DNA of 64,000 bases, from the NCBI GenBank assembly GCA_022749755.1, contig CM040446.1:16864080-16928079 (forward strand), given 5' to 3'. Under the pieces are notes generated by a model, which ran no database searches, was not told where the DNA came from, and saw nothing but the letters and a program-made list of their open reading frames with translations. Below, in pieces: positions 49,101 to 61,200 of this stretch (positions within the stretch are counted from its first letter, which is position 1; each line of letters begins with the position of its first letter). This stretch comes from Azadirachta indica. Taxonomy: Eukaryota > Streptophyta > Magnoliopsida > Sapindales > Meliaceae. The translations under genes and the position numbers were made by a program.

Positions 49101-50199
49101 GTTCTAAACGCCATTACATGTGTAGCCAACATTTAAAAACAAGAAATAAGAAAAACACAGCAAACTCAGGTTCAAGAACTGTGATACTGTAATTGAACTG
49201 TGATGAGAAAAGTACGACATACTTGGAAGATTGATCAGTCCATTCTGGAACTTCTGCTTGAAAAGAATCACCAATTCGAACACGAGATTTATATGGCTCA
49301 GGGTATTTCAACATTAACGCTATTGGGCGAATTTCAAATCTAGATATTCCATGGCTCCAACTAATGCCTGGTGACTTCAGAAAAGGATTCTCTTGAGCCT
49401 TACTATCTAAATTGGAACAGCAATGACAAAACCAATTATCAATTGGTAGAAACTTTATCTTGGGATTGCAGCAAGATGCATGAAATGCCTCATCACAATT
49501 ATCACAAAGTAACATATTTAGTGTATTATCTGACTTGCCACACATCTTGCAAGACTGGGTAGAGCTACTTTCATTTCTAGTTCCTGAAGTTTCTGATGAA
49601 ACACCATTTTTTATAGAACAATCTCCCTCGGCTACATGTAAAACGTAACTTTTAAGAAGAGAAACACAGAGCTCCCTTATTGAAGGATCTTCATCTAACA
49701 AGTCCAACCCCGAAATACCAGAATTATAAATGTCATTACCTTCAGTCTTTGTGCTACAACAACCAATTCCCATCGCTGACGCTGATGAACGAATATTATC
49801 ATACCTAAGCTCTTTATTCTGTACATTAGAACCACCAAAATCTCTACTACATTGCGGTGCAGGAAGAGCTATAACAACACTATTGTCATACTCAAATCGA
49901 GTTCTTGAAGAACCCTTAACCACAGACCTAGACACTTCATCTTTTTCTGCCTCGATGGGAAATACTATAACTGAGTTTTTCTGTAGCTTCCTTCTCTTGA
50001 CCAAATTTACTCTAGAATTTGCACATATATTGCTAGCAACCAATAAATCTGATCCATCCTTAGGGGGTTTACCACATTCTGAACCACCCTGCCATGATTT
50101 AGTTCGCACCCACGGGCACAACAAGTCCTGTTCCCTGTGATTTGTGGCAAATGGCATTGCTGCTTCAACAGAAGTTGGTGCAGCACTCTGTATCAACAT
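46194..50199 (-). CDS. PHD-finger protein (probable chromatin reader)
   Basis: Six coding exons (minus): 49223-50199, 48415-48475, 47943-48064, 47391-47481, 46826-46873, 46194-46244, total 449 residues. The start ATG at 50199 follows an acceptor (CAG|GTGAAAATG), so translation starts just after a 5'UTR intron. The larger open frame reaching 50400 is intron read-through. One PHD finger lies at residues 217-261, with C217, C220, C232, C235, H240, C243/C244, C258 and C261 (C4HC3). After it comes a conserved region, SWSHGISRFEIRPIALMLKYPEPYKSRVRIGDSFQAEVPEW. Further on are WLQCREF, GTICGKWRRAPFS, DDWDCSCAVRWDPLHSDCAVPQ and a basic C terminus (VKKRKL). It resembles plant At1g77250-type PHD proteins. 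Function is not established; histone-tail reading is inferred. Confidence 0.88.
47338..47377. repeat. (TA)n-(CA)n microsatellite in a PHD-gene intron
   Basis: About ten TA units followed by CA repeats. It sits just past the 3' end of the exon at 47391-47481, immediately inside the intron. Confidence 0.85.
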
Positions 50200-51543
50200 T
50201 TTCACCTGCACTAATATTTGCAACACAATGAATTTAAAAAATAGCATATTTAACCAACAAAAACAGAGTTTGCACATACACAAATAGCAAGAAGATCTAG
50301 GCAATTGCATATACAAGTAAGAAGAAATACAAAAAAGGAAAGTTAAAGCTGGTGAAACTAAAAACAAGTAGGTACTAGATATGCGCTCAAAGACAATCAA
50401 TATGTATTTGAAATCTATACATTGAGCTTATCCAAGGAGAAAAAAAAGAAGGCAACAATTTGAAAACCATACTTAAGATTGTTTTTTGTTGCATCAACTA
50501 TGTGCCGCATATTTATTCATTGCATTGCGTATTTATAGAATCACACATCAAATAAATTCTAACATCTATGGATATGCAATTACTTCTTTCTCATAAATTA
50601 AAATGGAAAACGTCATGTTGATTAAAACCATACTTTAAAAACAAAAAAAGATAATCATGCATGTTTTTTGTTGTATCATCGACACGCCAAATATATACTC
50701 ATTGCATCTCCTATTTATTAACTCGCAACTCATACAAATTCTAACATTCCTATATGCGCAATTAATTCTTTTTAGAAATGAAAAAAAATTAATACCATCT
50801 TAATAAACAGAACAAAAAGGGATAAACTCAATGCTCCTACTTTAAGCTTTCTTTATAAAATGAAAAATCAATTGCCATAAGAAATTCAATTCACATCCAG
50901 GACGTGCAATATCACAAATGAAACCTACTTAAGAAATTAGATCGACCGTGCAGTATAGAATAGGAACAAAATTTATTGGTTTAAACGAAACAGCACCTGC
51001 TCTAAATTGTTAATAAATAAGATTAATAATGAAAATAAAAGATCTGCGATGCTTTTGCCGATAATATTTATGCGCAGGTTGAAGATGAAACAATGATTAA
51101 CACGGAATCTAAATAATTAAAAATTAAAAATAAAATCAGCAAACAAAAAAACATGAACAGAAAACTCTGAATTAAATGATTAACGAAAACTACGAATCGA
51201 GATTTACCTGGAAATAAAAATGTTTGCTATCTTTTTCTGAAAACAAAAATAATAATAATAATAATATGATTAAGCGGTTCTTTTTTTAACTATTGTGATT
51301 TGGAATTTTGTATTTGTTTATTTGAAAATTGAAAGCCAGGAAGACAGCCCACGAGCCAAACAGCAATGAACTTTTTTTTTTTTTTTTATGAGCGGGCGCC
51401 TGGTTTTGGTCCCTGGGATACTGCCACGTAATGTAAATTCAACGAGGATGACGTACACCTGAGAAGTACACCGCCATTTCCCTTTCCGGATTTAAAGTCT
51501 ATCCGCGTTGGCTGCATTACCAAAAATAAAACTCCCCGCCAAA
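50200..51543 (-). promoter_or_regulatory. 5'UTR intron and promoter region of the PHD-finger gene
   Basis: A donor CAG|GTAAAT at 51216/51217 and the acceptor at about 50206 define a 1-kb 5'UTR intron. An (AAT)n run lies in the leader near 51244-51264. Upstream, TTTGGCGG (reverse of 51536-51543) matches the relaxed E2F consensus WTTSSCSS. Confidence 0.5.
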
Positions 51544-54500
51544 TTTTTATAAATATTTGTGGTCTTTTAATTTGTTAATTGTGTTTGTATGCTTGATTTA
51601 TAAATAGATCTTGGCATTAAATTTTTGAGTTGTATTACTTAGTCTGATAAACTTTTGTAGATTTTTTCCTTAAATTTAAATAATATGATCTTTATAATGA
51701 GATGTTCATTTAAGTGATTTGACATATATTAATGAAAGCCAATTTTTTCAAAAATCAAATTAATCACATCACATTGCTCAATATGTAAAAACTATAACAC
51801 AATTAATTATGAAAAAAAAATATCATTTTGATTTTATTTTAACCGTGAATTGCAATTAATTCATTAACTTGCGATGGAAGATACATGTAGGAATTTGACT
51901 CATTGTTACTGAATAACTTAAATTATTTCCAGCACTTTTTATTTTTTCTTTCCCTATTACCAAAAGGTACGTATGTTAAGATTTTATTTTATAGAATGTG
52001 TGTTAAAATTTTATTAAACGATAAATTGTTGATGAATTATGTATGACAAGTTATCTTACAATTAAAATTTTATCACAACAATTGACACGAATACAAAATG
52101 AAGTGTCTAAAAGTTTTAATTTCGAAATGTTAAGAAATGACATACGATATTGTTGATTAATTAAATAAAAATCACATTAATTTACATAAAGATGTTGTAA
52201 AAGCACCTCGATTTTTTTTCTTAAATAAAATTGGTAATCAGTAAATCCAAAGTACCAATTATTTTACGTCAATATTCAACGCTTTGACTTGCCTTTTGTA
52301 TGTAAAAAATTTATCAAATAATCATTTAGAAATGTTAAGTGGGCAGGCCGACCTAGATTTTGATCGGGTCTAATAAACTCAAATTCATATTAACACCGTG
52401 TCGGATTGGGCCAATTGGACAGGTCTTAAAGAAAGGCCCAACCACTGGATTATTGTTGGGTTGAGACCGGTCCAAGTTTCTAGATAAAAGATAAATGGGA
52501 ATTTTACAATTGACAACTTATGCTACCAAATACAAATGCCAACGTCCAATCAAATTAAACTGCTTGTTTATATTATTTTCTTTTTATTATTATGATTATC
52601 ACTAAGATTACTGCTTAATTTTCAAAATAACGCTATATGTAATATAAAATTTACTAGACGAGAGAATGAATGACGTGGTATACTCATTAAATGTAAAACC
52701 TTCTCTATTTAAATTGAGATATAAATTTTTAATTATTAAATTCATATAATTTGAATGCTTGAAATATAAAATCAAAAAGTAATATTTCATATTACAAAAT
52801 TCGTAAATTCTACTTTTAAATTGCATAAAATTAATTGATAAAAAACCTGTATTATCATTTTAAGTGAAAATTTCGAGTAAAGAGAATTCATTCTTCAATT
52901 TTATAAATATGTTTTAGTGTGTGTATGTATGTATGTGTGTGTGTGTATATATATATATAAAGTTGTTTAAACTGGATTTTGGAGTTAACTAAATCAACAA
53001 AGCTGCAATTAATTTTGGATCCCATTTAAAATTTCTATTGAGAAGTTAGAACAACTAAAAGAAAAATATTTTAACGTTTTATAAGAAAAAAAAAAACTTA
53101 TTTCATAATAAAATAGTTTTATTATAACAATTTTAAAAAATATGGGATAGTTTGTTTCTAAAAAACTGGTTATAAAATAATCTATTATTATATTCAATGC
53201 GAATTTTAGAATTTATGTTGGATCGGTAGTAACTTCATCACTACAACATTAATTAAGATTATACATTATATTTTCATATATTGTAATTTATATATCAATG
53301 ATAACTATATTTTATCTTATTTTAATATTACATTCTTATCATATTAAATTATTTGTTATTGTTTATTAATTGAGTGATTTTCGTTTACTTATTATTTGAT
53401 GAAGTGTTAGAAATAACATTTTACTTTTTCAAATGCATACACTATGTTTTTTAAACTTAATATTTTTTTTTTTAAAGGAAAATCTTAGATGGAGCAAATG
53501 CCACTAGTGTGTTTATTCAGTTAAATTTTACCGTACCCACATTTAAATTTATTTAAAATTGGTCAATATAAGATTGGTTATACATAATATAATTTAGGGA
53601 TATTGTGATGTACTCCATAATTTTAAAAAAATAGAAAATACCAGGTGTACTAAATACCACTGACTTTTTAAAAATAGAAAGATATTTGACATTCAATAAC
53701 TTCAGTCATTTTAATATGTTAAGTTATCATTTTATTCATTAAACTTAACTTAAATAACAAAATAAAATACGATTTTTTAATAATTAACCACCTAATCCCA
53801 TTATTTCGATAATATAAAGAGTTTAATTGTTAAACTTAAAAAAATTTATTTTATTTTATTATTATTTTAAAAAACTTTGGAAATAAAAATATAATTTTTT
53901 TTAAACTTATATAGTAAAATACTCCTTGTTTTATTGATAATAATATAGTATGTAATGATCATAAAAAATTTTAAAAAATGTATTAAAATTTGTATTATTT
54001 TCATTAATACAATATCATTTGTTATTCTATTTTTTTATCACAAAATAATTATATAAATTTGCCTCAATTTATTGTTAGCATTTTAATTTAGATAAAGAAT
54101 ATTTTGACATACATCCCATGACTTTCGAAAAGATATTAGATAATTTATCCAAATTAAAATGACAATAATAAGTTGAAACAAGGTCTAAACAATTATTTTG
54201 TGAGAACAAAAAAGGTTAAGAGTATTTATAAAATATTTGAAAGAGGGAAAAATTTTAAATAAAATAAAAATAATAATTTATGCGTTAATTAAATTTACTA
54301 TTATATTAATAGAATGGATAATCAAATATATTTTTATATTATTATTTAATTGTTTACTTTAATTTTGATCAAGAACTTGAAAATGAGAATTTCAATCCCT
54401 ATCGTAATAAATATATCACTTATTTATATTCTTTTTATTTATAATAATTGTGTGTTTGATAATTTCTTTAAGAAAATACAATGAAAATAATATAATTTTT

Positions 54501-55602
54501 AAACATATATTAAATAAAATGTTATATATATTTTACCTAAAAATTTTTGTGATTATTATATACTTAATTATTTAAGAAAAAAATAAAAAACGAAGGTTTG
54601 AGCATTTTAGCATATAAATTTCTCTAAATTTATTATAAGTTTATTATTCAAAAAACTTTAAAATAATAAAATAAAACTAATTTTTTTAAGTTTAACCTTT
54701 TAAGTCTTGATAAAGGGATATATCGTACTTTACTCCTTAACTTTGAATAAAAACAACTTAACCTCGGATGTCTAACCTTTATGAGAAACTGTAACTTTTA
54801 AAGAATTATGAAGATACCCTTTACTCTTAAAAAAATAAGAAAATATGTTTAAGATGACCATTTTTAATTAAATTAATCATTTTAATGTTAAACTATTAGA
54901 AGTCATATAAAATGAATATATCGTCTTTATTTTTATTTTTTAATAATCAATATAATTTTATATTAACATCAAAATTTGAAATTATAAGAATATGTTGACT
55001 CTTAATTATTTTTTTATTCATATTTATTCCATTTTTTTATAATATTAATTATATATAATTTTAAAAATAAATTATTTAATTAAAATAATATTTTGAAAAT
55101 AACAATACTGTCAATTTTTTTAGAATATTAACTGTAAAACTTTTTGTAATATAAAATTTGCTGCCAGGGTTTGAATAGTCTCATTCACAATTTTTTATTT
55201 TAAAGTAAATTTATAAATTGTATATATCGTCGGTAAAAGATGATTACGGTAGCGCACAACAATGCCTAACCTAACCCTACAAGCACAGCACAAAAACGTT
55301 GCGTTTCAAAATAGTGGGACAAGCTGGATACAGATTCGGCCCACAAAGGCCTTGCAGCAACGCTGCGCTCGATGGGGTTTCTTTTAGATGCCGCATTGCT
55401 AACTCATCCCTTACAACTCAACTCCCAGTTGCTCCGGCTCCGGCTCCGGCTCTGCTTATTTCAATTATCTTACCCGTTGAGATTGGAAATTCTTTTAAAG
55501 ATTTCTGTAGATTCAGCGAGCGAAGGTTGTCCCATGGCAATGATTCAGAGTTGAGTAACTGTTCAGATTCGACAGAGAGAGAGAGAGAGAGATTGAATAG
55601 CT
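51544..55602. other. AT-rich gene desert
   Basis: About 3.5 kb with almost no open frame longer than 70 codons and extreme AT content from 52500 to 55200. A GC-richer island at 52330-52500 (GGGCCAATTGGACAGG type) may be a transposon fragment. A TG/TA microsatellite lies at 52917-52958. 55250-55602 is GC-richer and should contain the PPR gene promoter and leader, with a (GA)n run at 55574-55592. Confidence 0.5.
53821..54705. repeat. Possible inverted repeat of about 50 bases spanning 0.9 kb
   Basis: GTTAAACTTAAAAAAATT...TTTTATTTTATTA...TTTTAAA at about 53829-53876 matches the reverse complement of 54650-54702 with few differences. Both arms are AT-rich, so the match needs a statistical test. 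No coding capacity lies between them. Confidence 0.4.
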
Positions 55603-57898
55603 AATGGCCGTGAGTTTCTCTGCTGCAAATCATTAAAATTTTAAATCCCCTATTGTATTATTTAAATTTAATCCCTCATTATTATTACTTTTTTCTTGGT
55701 ATTTTAGTTATTAATTGCCTGCGGAGAGTCTTCGTTACCGGTACACGTACTTATACTTAGAGTTCTGAATCAAACGCTTGACTCCATCAAGCTCAATGTA
55801 GCTCGTATTTTCGCTAACTCGAGGTTTTTTTTTTATTTAAATTTTAGTCTCATTTAATTTTCTTTTATGTCATTCATATGCTGACATTTGTTGAACCGTG
55901 AATATATCTGTAGGACTTGTAGTGATGATGATACCTTGCCTTGTACTTTGAACGATATTGCGAGCTTCTTTGGCGATCATTGTCGGTCAAAAACTCGAGA
56001 TTGGTTTTCAAACAGTGATAATAAAGGAGATCCAAGGGCAGTTTTCAACGTGTTGGATATAATTTTGAAGGAAAATTTGGATCGTTTGAAAACAATGCGG
56101 TAAGCTTTTTGTTTGTTCTCTAGCTGTATTGCTTAATTTATTGTATGTTAAGTTCTTTTCCGAGTGTTAAATTGTTCTGTATGATAATGGTCTGGATAGG
56201 TAAAGTTACTCGTGATATTATTTGCAATTTTGCATAAGTGATATACAAGTACAGCTTAAATTTACTTTTTCAGTTGACTTTGAAAATGGACTTCTTGTTT
56301 GTGTTTGAAATTCTAGTGTTTGTACAAGTTAGATATTGAATTGTCTTGTATGTTTTGAAGGAATGCCTGTTAGATAAGATATCTGATAGTTTATGTTTGT
56401 GTAATGTAATGGTGGACTGATGTGTATGAGTTTGTAGCCATATTTTTGGAGTTTATACCATTTTATTTGTCTCTTACATGAAAAATTTTGCAGGGACAGC
56501 ATATCTTTGGCAAAGACAGGCCCTATGGAGTGCACCTTGGAAACTGATTACAGACAGCATGTAGCCGTAATTAGGGATTTGTGTTTGGGAGGGAAGTTGG
56601 GGGCAGCTCTATGGTTGCGAAGAAAAATGGTACAGAAGGGTATTGTTCCAGATGTGCTAACACATAATTACATTGTTAATGGACTATGCAAAACTGGTGA
56701 CTTGGAGAAGGCAGATCAGGTTATTAGGGAGATGTTCGAAATGGGCCCCTCTCCTAACTGTGCAACCTACAACGCTTTTATCAAGGGATATTGTCGTGTT
56801 AATGAGCTCGATAAAGCTCTCGATCTTTTCTCCACCATGGAAAATAGTGGGATTATGCCAAATAGAGTTACTTATAACATACTTGTGCATGCATTATGCA
56901 AGGGTGGTCTTTTAGGAGTTGCCGAGAGGTTTCTTGGAGAGATATTAGCTCATGATGATGGAAAGGCTGCTTCTGATGTAATTAGATCAACTATACTTAT
57001 GGATAGTTATTTCAAGAGTGGAGACAAGGTTCAGGCTCTTGCTCTTTGGGATGATATATTCCAAACAAATAGCCAAATAGATGTTACTGCATATAATGTG
57101 CTTATCAATGGATTTTGTTTGAGTGGAGACATAAACTCTGCATATACTTCCTTCTGTCAGATGCTTAAAAGGGGTTCACTTCCAGACGTTTTTACTTACA
57201 ATACTCTTCTAAGTGGTCTTTGCAAACAAGGAAAATTAGACGAGGCATTTTATCTCTACTGTGTCATGTCAAGAACAGGAGTTGCTCCAGATCAGATTTC
57301 ATACACAACAATTATTCAAGGTCTATGTGTTCATGGAAATGTTGTTAAGGCTAGTGAAGTTTTGCTTTCTATGTTAGAGAAGTCAGTAGTGCCAGAGCGT
57401 CTTATATGGAACCAAATAATTGAAGGTTATGGAAGATGTGGAGATGTTGATAAAGCATTCTCCGTTAGAGACCTAATGTTGTCTTTTGGTGTTGCTCCTA
57501 ATGTGTTTACCTTTAATGCATTAATTCATGCACAAATAAAAGGAGGAAGTATTTTTGATGCATTTTCTCTTAAAAAGGAGATGCTTTTACATAGCATTTT
57601 TCCTGATGTAGTTACTTATAATTTATTGATAGGAGCTTCTTGTAATTTGGGCCAAATTCATTTTGCACTTCAGTTGTATGATGAAATGCAGCAAAGGGGA
57701 ATTGCGCCAGATAAAATTACTTATACTGAATTAATTAAATGTCATTGCCTAAGAGGCAACATAAAAGAGGCGGAGGAGCTTTTTGCCAAGATACAAACAT
57801 TAGGTTTATCAATGGATCATGTTCCGTATAAGATACTTAGGAACAGCTATCGCAAAAGGAGTCGGCCAAAGCATTTGACCTCGATAAAAAATGGTTGA
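55603..57898 (+). CDS. P-class pentatricopeptide repeat (PPR) protein
   Basis: Proposed four exons: 55603-55608 (Met-Ala only), 55708-55823, 55914-56099, 56494-57898, total 570 residues. The last three are well supported by phase and consensus; the two-codon first exon (ATGGCC|GTGAGT) is the weakest call. From about residue 110, twelve near-perfect 35-residue PPR motifs follow one another to the C terminus (e.g. THNYIVNGLCKTGDLEKA, TYNTLLSGLCKQGKLDEA). One slightly long motif contains AHDDGKAASD. There is no E, DYW or SMR domain, so it is a pure P-class RNA-binding protein, typically organellar and acting on one or a few transcripts. It recalls At5g24830, a neighbour of CRY3 in Arabidopsis. 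Confidence 0.9.
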
Positions 57899-60800
57899 AG
57901 AGAACAAATGAGTTTGTCCATTTCGATTGGCTATAAAGATGTCTATGCATATTGGAAATTGGTACAGTTGAAAAAGGTTGAGGCTAGTCAGGCTGTAGTT
58001 CTTGTTTCATAATCTTAACACTCTTAAGATGATCACGGACTTGAGCATGTGGGACTTGCAGTACTCTTCCAGAGGTACATGTCTTTGTCAGTTTTGTATT
58101 CAAATTTGTATGGTCTACTTTGTGCTAACTTTGGACTTCCAAGCAACATTGAACAGAAATGTTATTAAGAATAACAACATTTTATGTTGTATTTTTTTAA
58201 TAACATGACTTTGAGCTTGTGATTTGAAAAGGCTGAAAGAATTGTCTTGTTAGGTTTGATACTAAATTTGGCTGTGAATAAATTTACGTGGTTGTCGGTC
58301 CTTCCTGTGTTTGCTGAATGGTTCCTTTTTATGCGTGTGGGAAACATATCTTTGTTCAAGATATTATTCATCTGTCAAAATATTGTAATACAGAGCTAGA
58401 AATAGGTAAGAACATGTTGTCTTCTTTGGATTCATAACCTAGTTATCTGACGCTAGGTTGAAATTTGAATGCTTGTGGCAAGAGTGTGCTTCTCTGAATT
58501 TCTACCTTAGTTACATGACACTAATCCTTCCGTAAATCTCTTAAGCACAATTATTGATTCCTACACATGAACTGCCTTGCCACATTTCTAAAGTGGATGT
58601 CTATTTCAAGATGGTGCTTAGAATGTCTAATCCTTATTTTGGGGAGTAAATCTTACTTTTCAATATGTTTCATGTTCTGCTGCGACAGTGCACTCTTAGT
58701 TTCCTCATGGAAACTAAATAGCAAGAAGACTTCTAAGATCATACAACAATATATCCAACTTCATCCAAGGTGCTACGCTCTGAGTTTGCCCATGCAGTTG
58801 GAATGCAATCTGATTGTGACTCCAAGCGCTGATTTTGATGATTCTTACATTTGCGAGCTTGCTTTTCACTTATCTCTGCACATGCTTCAGGATGATAAGG
58901 AATCCTTTATTTCATACACTGATTTGATATGTTCAAGGTATGAAGTAGTTTAGTGTCTGCTAGTTTCATTCAATTATCCTTCATGTTGATATCATTTAAG
59001 TTGTGATTTTGTGCTTATTGAAATTGGTTGGTTCACCAGAATCTAATACCGTGGTCACCACTGGGCTCGAACCGTAAAGAAGAAATACATTTTACTCTAA
59101 AGATGCTCTTGAGAAGATTAAAACATATTGCCAATTAGGTATAATCCATCTTACTTCTAGAAGCAATAAGAGGTACTGATAAAAAAACTACTTCCGACGT
59201 ATCTGTTTAATTTCCTCTGCAACCCTTGTTTTGTAGATGCTTGATCTTAATTGGCATTGAACTTATTCTTGTCTGTGTTGTCTCTATCAACAGTGGCAGC
59301 CTTCAAAAGTAAAGCTAGTTTGCAATGAAATCACTAAGTGGATTCACTGAGTTCTTGAAGATGGTTGAGAATTCTTAGAACATCATACTAATCCAACTTG
59401 TTGATGATGCCAGGTTGCAACTTTTGAGCACTGCTAGGTAAAACAATGCAAGTAGTGCTGTAAATAATAGAAGGCAATTTCTTTTTTGATTACTGTTGAT
59501 TGGAGTTTCTGTTCGTTTGCTGCTGATATTGTATACTTATCTAGAAATTGTAAATGGTTTTTTCAAGGAAAACTTTCGAAGCACTTTTATGGTTTTTATA
59601 CTAAGGATATGTTTGAATCGAGGGGTTGTAATTACTGCTATTCTGAGATAGAATCACTAGATATGCAGGTAAAGTTAAGTGAGTCACTTTTTGCAAAAAT
59701 TACACTTGTACTGCTGTGCTCTCCATATTTGGTAGAAATACAACAATCTCAAACATATGCTTAGTATGATCTCATCAAGTTTTTAACATTAGTTTGCATT
59801 AGTAGAAAATTTTGGTAATGATTGTTATTACGACGTCGGTTTTGCACGATCGTTTTTCAATAAATACAGAAAATGTTGATTACCTCCCTGATTGTTCTCT
59901 TAATACCCGAAGATATCTTTCTTGTCAGAATTTTGCAAAAGCCCACGCTTAACACGACATTTTAGTTGCTTTCTGGATCCACTTTTAGACAGTATTGTTG
60001 TCATTTTACCGGTCGTTTGAATCCACTTTCTGAGAGTATTGTTGCGCCTGTCCATTTGTATTTCAGAATTATTAAGATTTGTATCCTTAGTAATGTAAAA
60101 GTTAATTGTCACTGTTATATTATTTTATATATTATCGATGTTTTAAGTTGATTAAAATTAATATATATGAAATGGTGTGATAGTGATTAATCAGCTTTTA
60201 TATTCTTGAAATATGAATTGAGATGTACAGAAGTATTGTTGTTTTCTTATTTATATTGAAAATTTTATTAAGTTACAAAGAGTGTAACGTCGATAACAAT
60301 AAATTCATTTTTTATGTTAATATCAATGAAAATTTTTCTTATTGAAAACTTTAGTTATAGGGAAATGTTTCACTTGACTGACTGAGAATTATTGATCAAA
60401 TAAAAGAATAATAAGAGTAAAGAAATAAATGTTTCACTTTTTGGGTATTTTAATTTTTTTTAAAAGTATATTTAAAATTGAAGAGAATAGTTAATATACG
60501 TAGTGATTATTTAAGTACATTAAAATAATAATTACTGGGTTCAGTTTTGTCTTGTTAGATAGTTTTACGGACCTAAACAAGATCGTTTCATAACCATAAC
60601 GATCCATCTGGATTTTGAAAAATACGAAGTCAACAGATCATCCATGTGTAGTACACTAGTTAGTGCGTTTTAATAATGAATTATTTATTATTAAAAGTGC
60701 GATATCTTATGCTTAATAAATTAATTAAAAATTATTCCAAAGCACCGTCCTTTCGATTCTCATAATAAATTAATCTAAATGATTGTAACCAGCAATCATT

Positions 60801-61200
60801 TTCATAAAAAAAAATGAGGAGAAAAATGATATAAAAACTACATATGATTAGAAAATTTTGAAAGTTATTTACAGAAAAATGTTTATTGTATTTTTTTATT
60901 AATATTTATTATCTTTTATATGTTATTTAATATTTTATCACTTTTTTAATTTTTATTTTTTTTATTTTATCTTCGGTTCAATTAATTTATAAAAGATTAA
61001 ATCAAAAATATAAAAAATATTAAAAAAAATATTAAAAGATAAAATTGAAATACAGAGAATAATGACATATTATAAAAAGTATAGGGGTTGATAGAAAATT
61101 AGCTGAAAAGGTAGGGGTCACCCTTATTTGTATATTCATCTCAGTGAAACAGCCTGCATTGCATTTTGGAATTTACACTGCGTCATCTCTCTCCTCTGCG
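57899..61200. other. PPR 3' flank and intergenic sequence
   Basis: 58000-60100 has moderate AT content and several short open frames (58567-58953, 59486-59764) with no recognised domain; it may be a long or alternatively spliced 3'UTR, or a decayed gene. 60150-61090 is AT-rich. The last 100 bases are the promoter and leader of the hydrolase gene. Confidence 0.4.

Noticed and set aside
49730..50140. 136-codon plus-strand open frame
   Set aside because: It is antisense to the long first coding exon of the PHD-finger gene, whose PHD domain fixes the true strand.
50200..50400. N-terminal extension of the PHD protein up to 50400
   Set aside because: The extra residues come from AT-rich sequence preceding a good acceptor (CAG|GTGAAAATG), so they are intronic.
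55299..55604. 101-codon open frame before the PPR gene
   Set aside because: No homology. It includes the (GA)n leader and repeated CTCCGG triplets, better read as PPR 5'UTR.
59030..59085. tRNA-like GGGCTCGAACC string
   Set aside because: Resembles a T-arm but no matching acceptor, D or anticodon stems are found around it.
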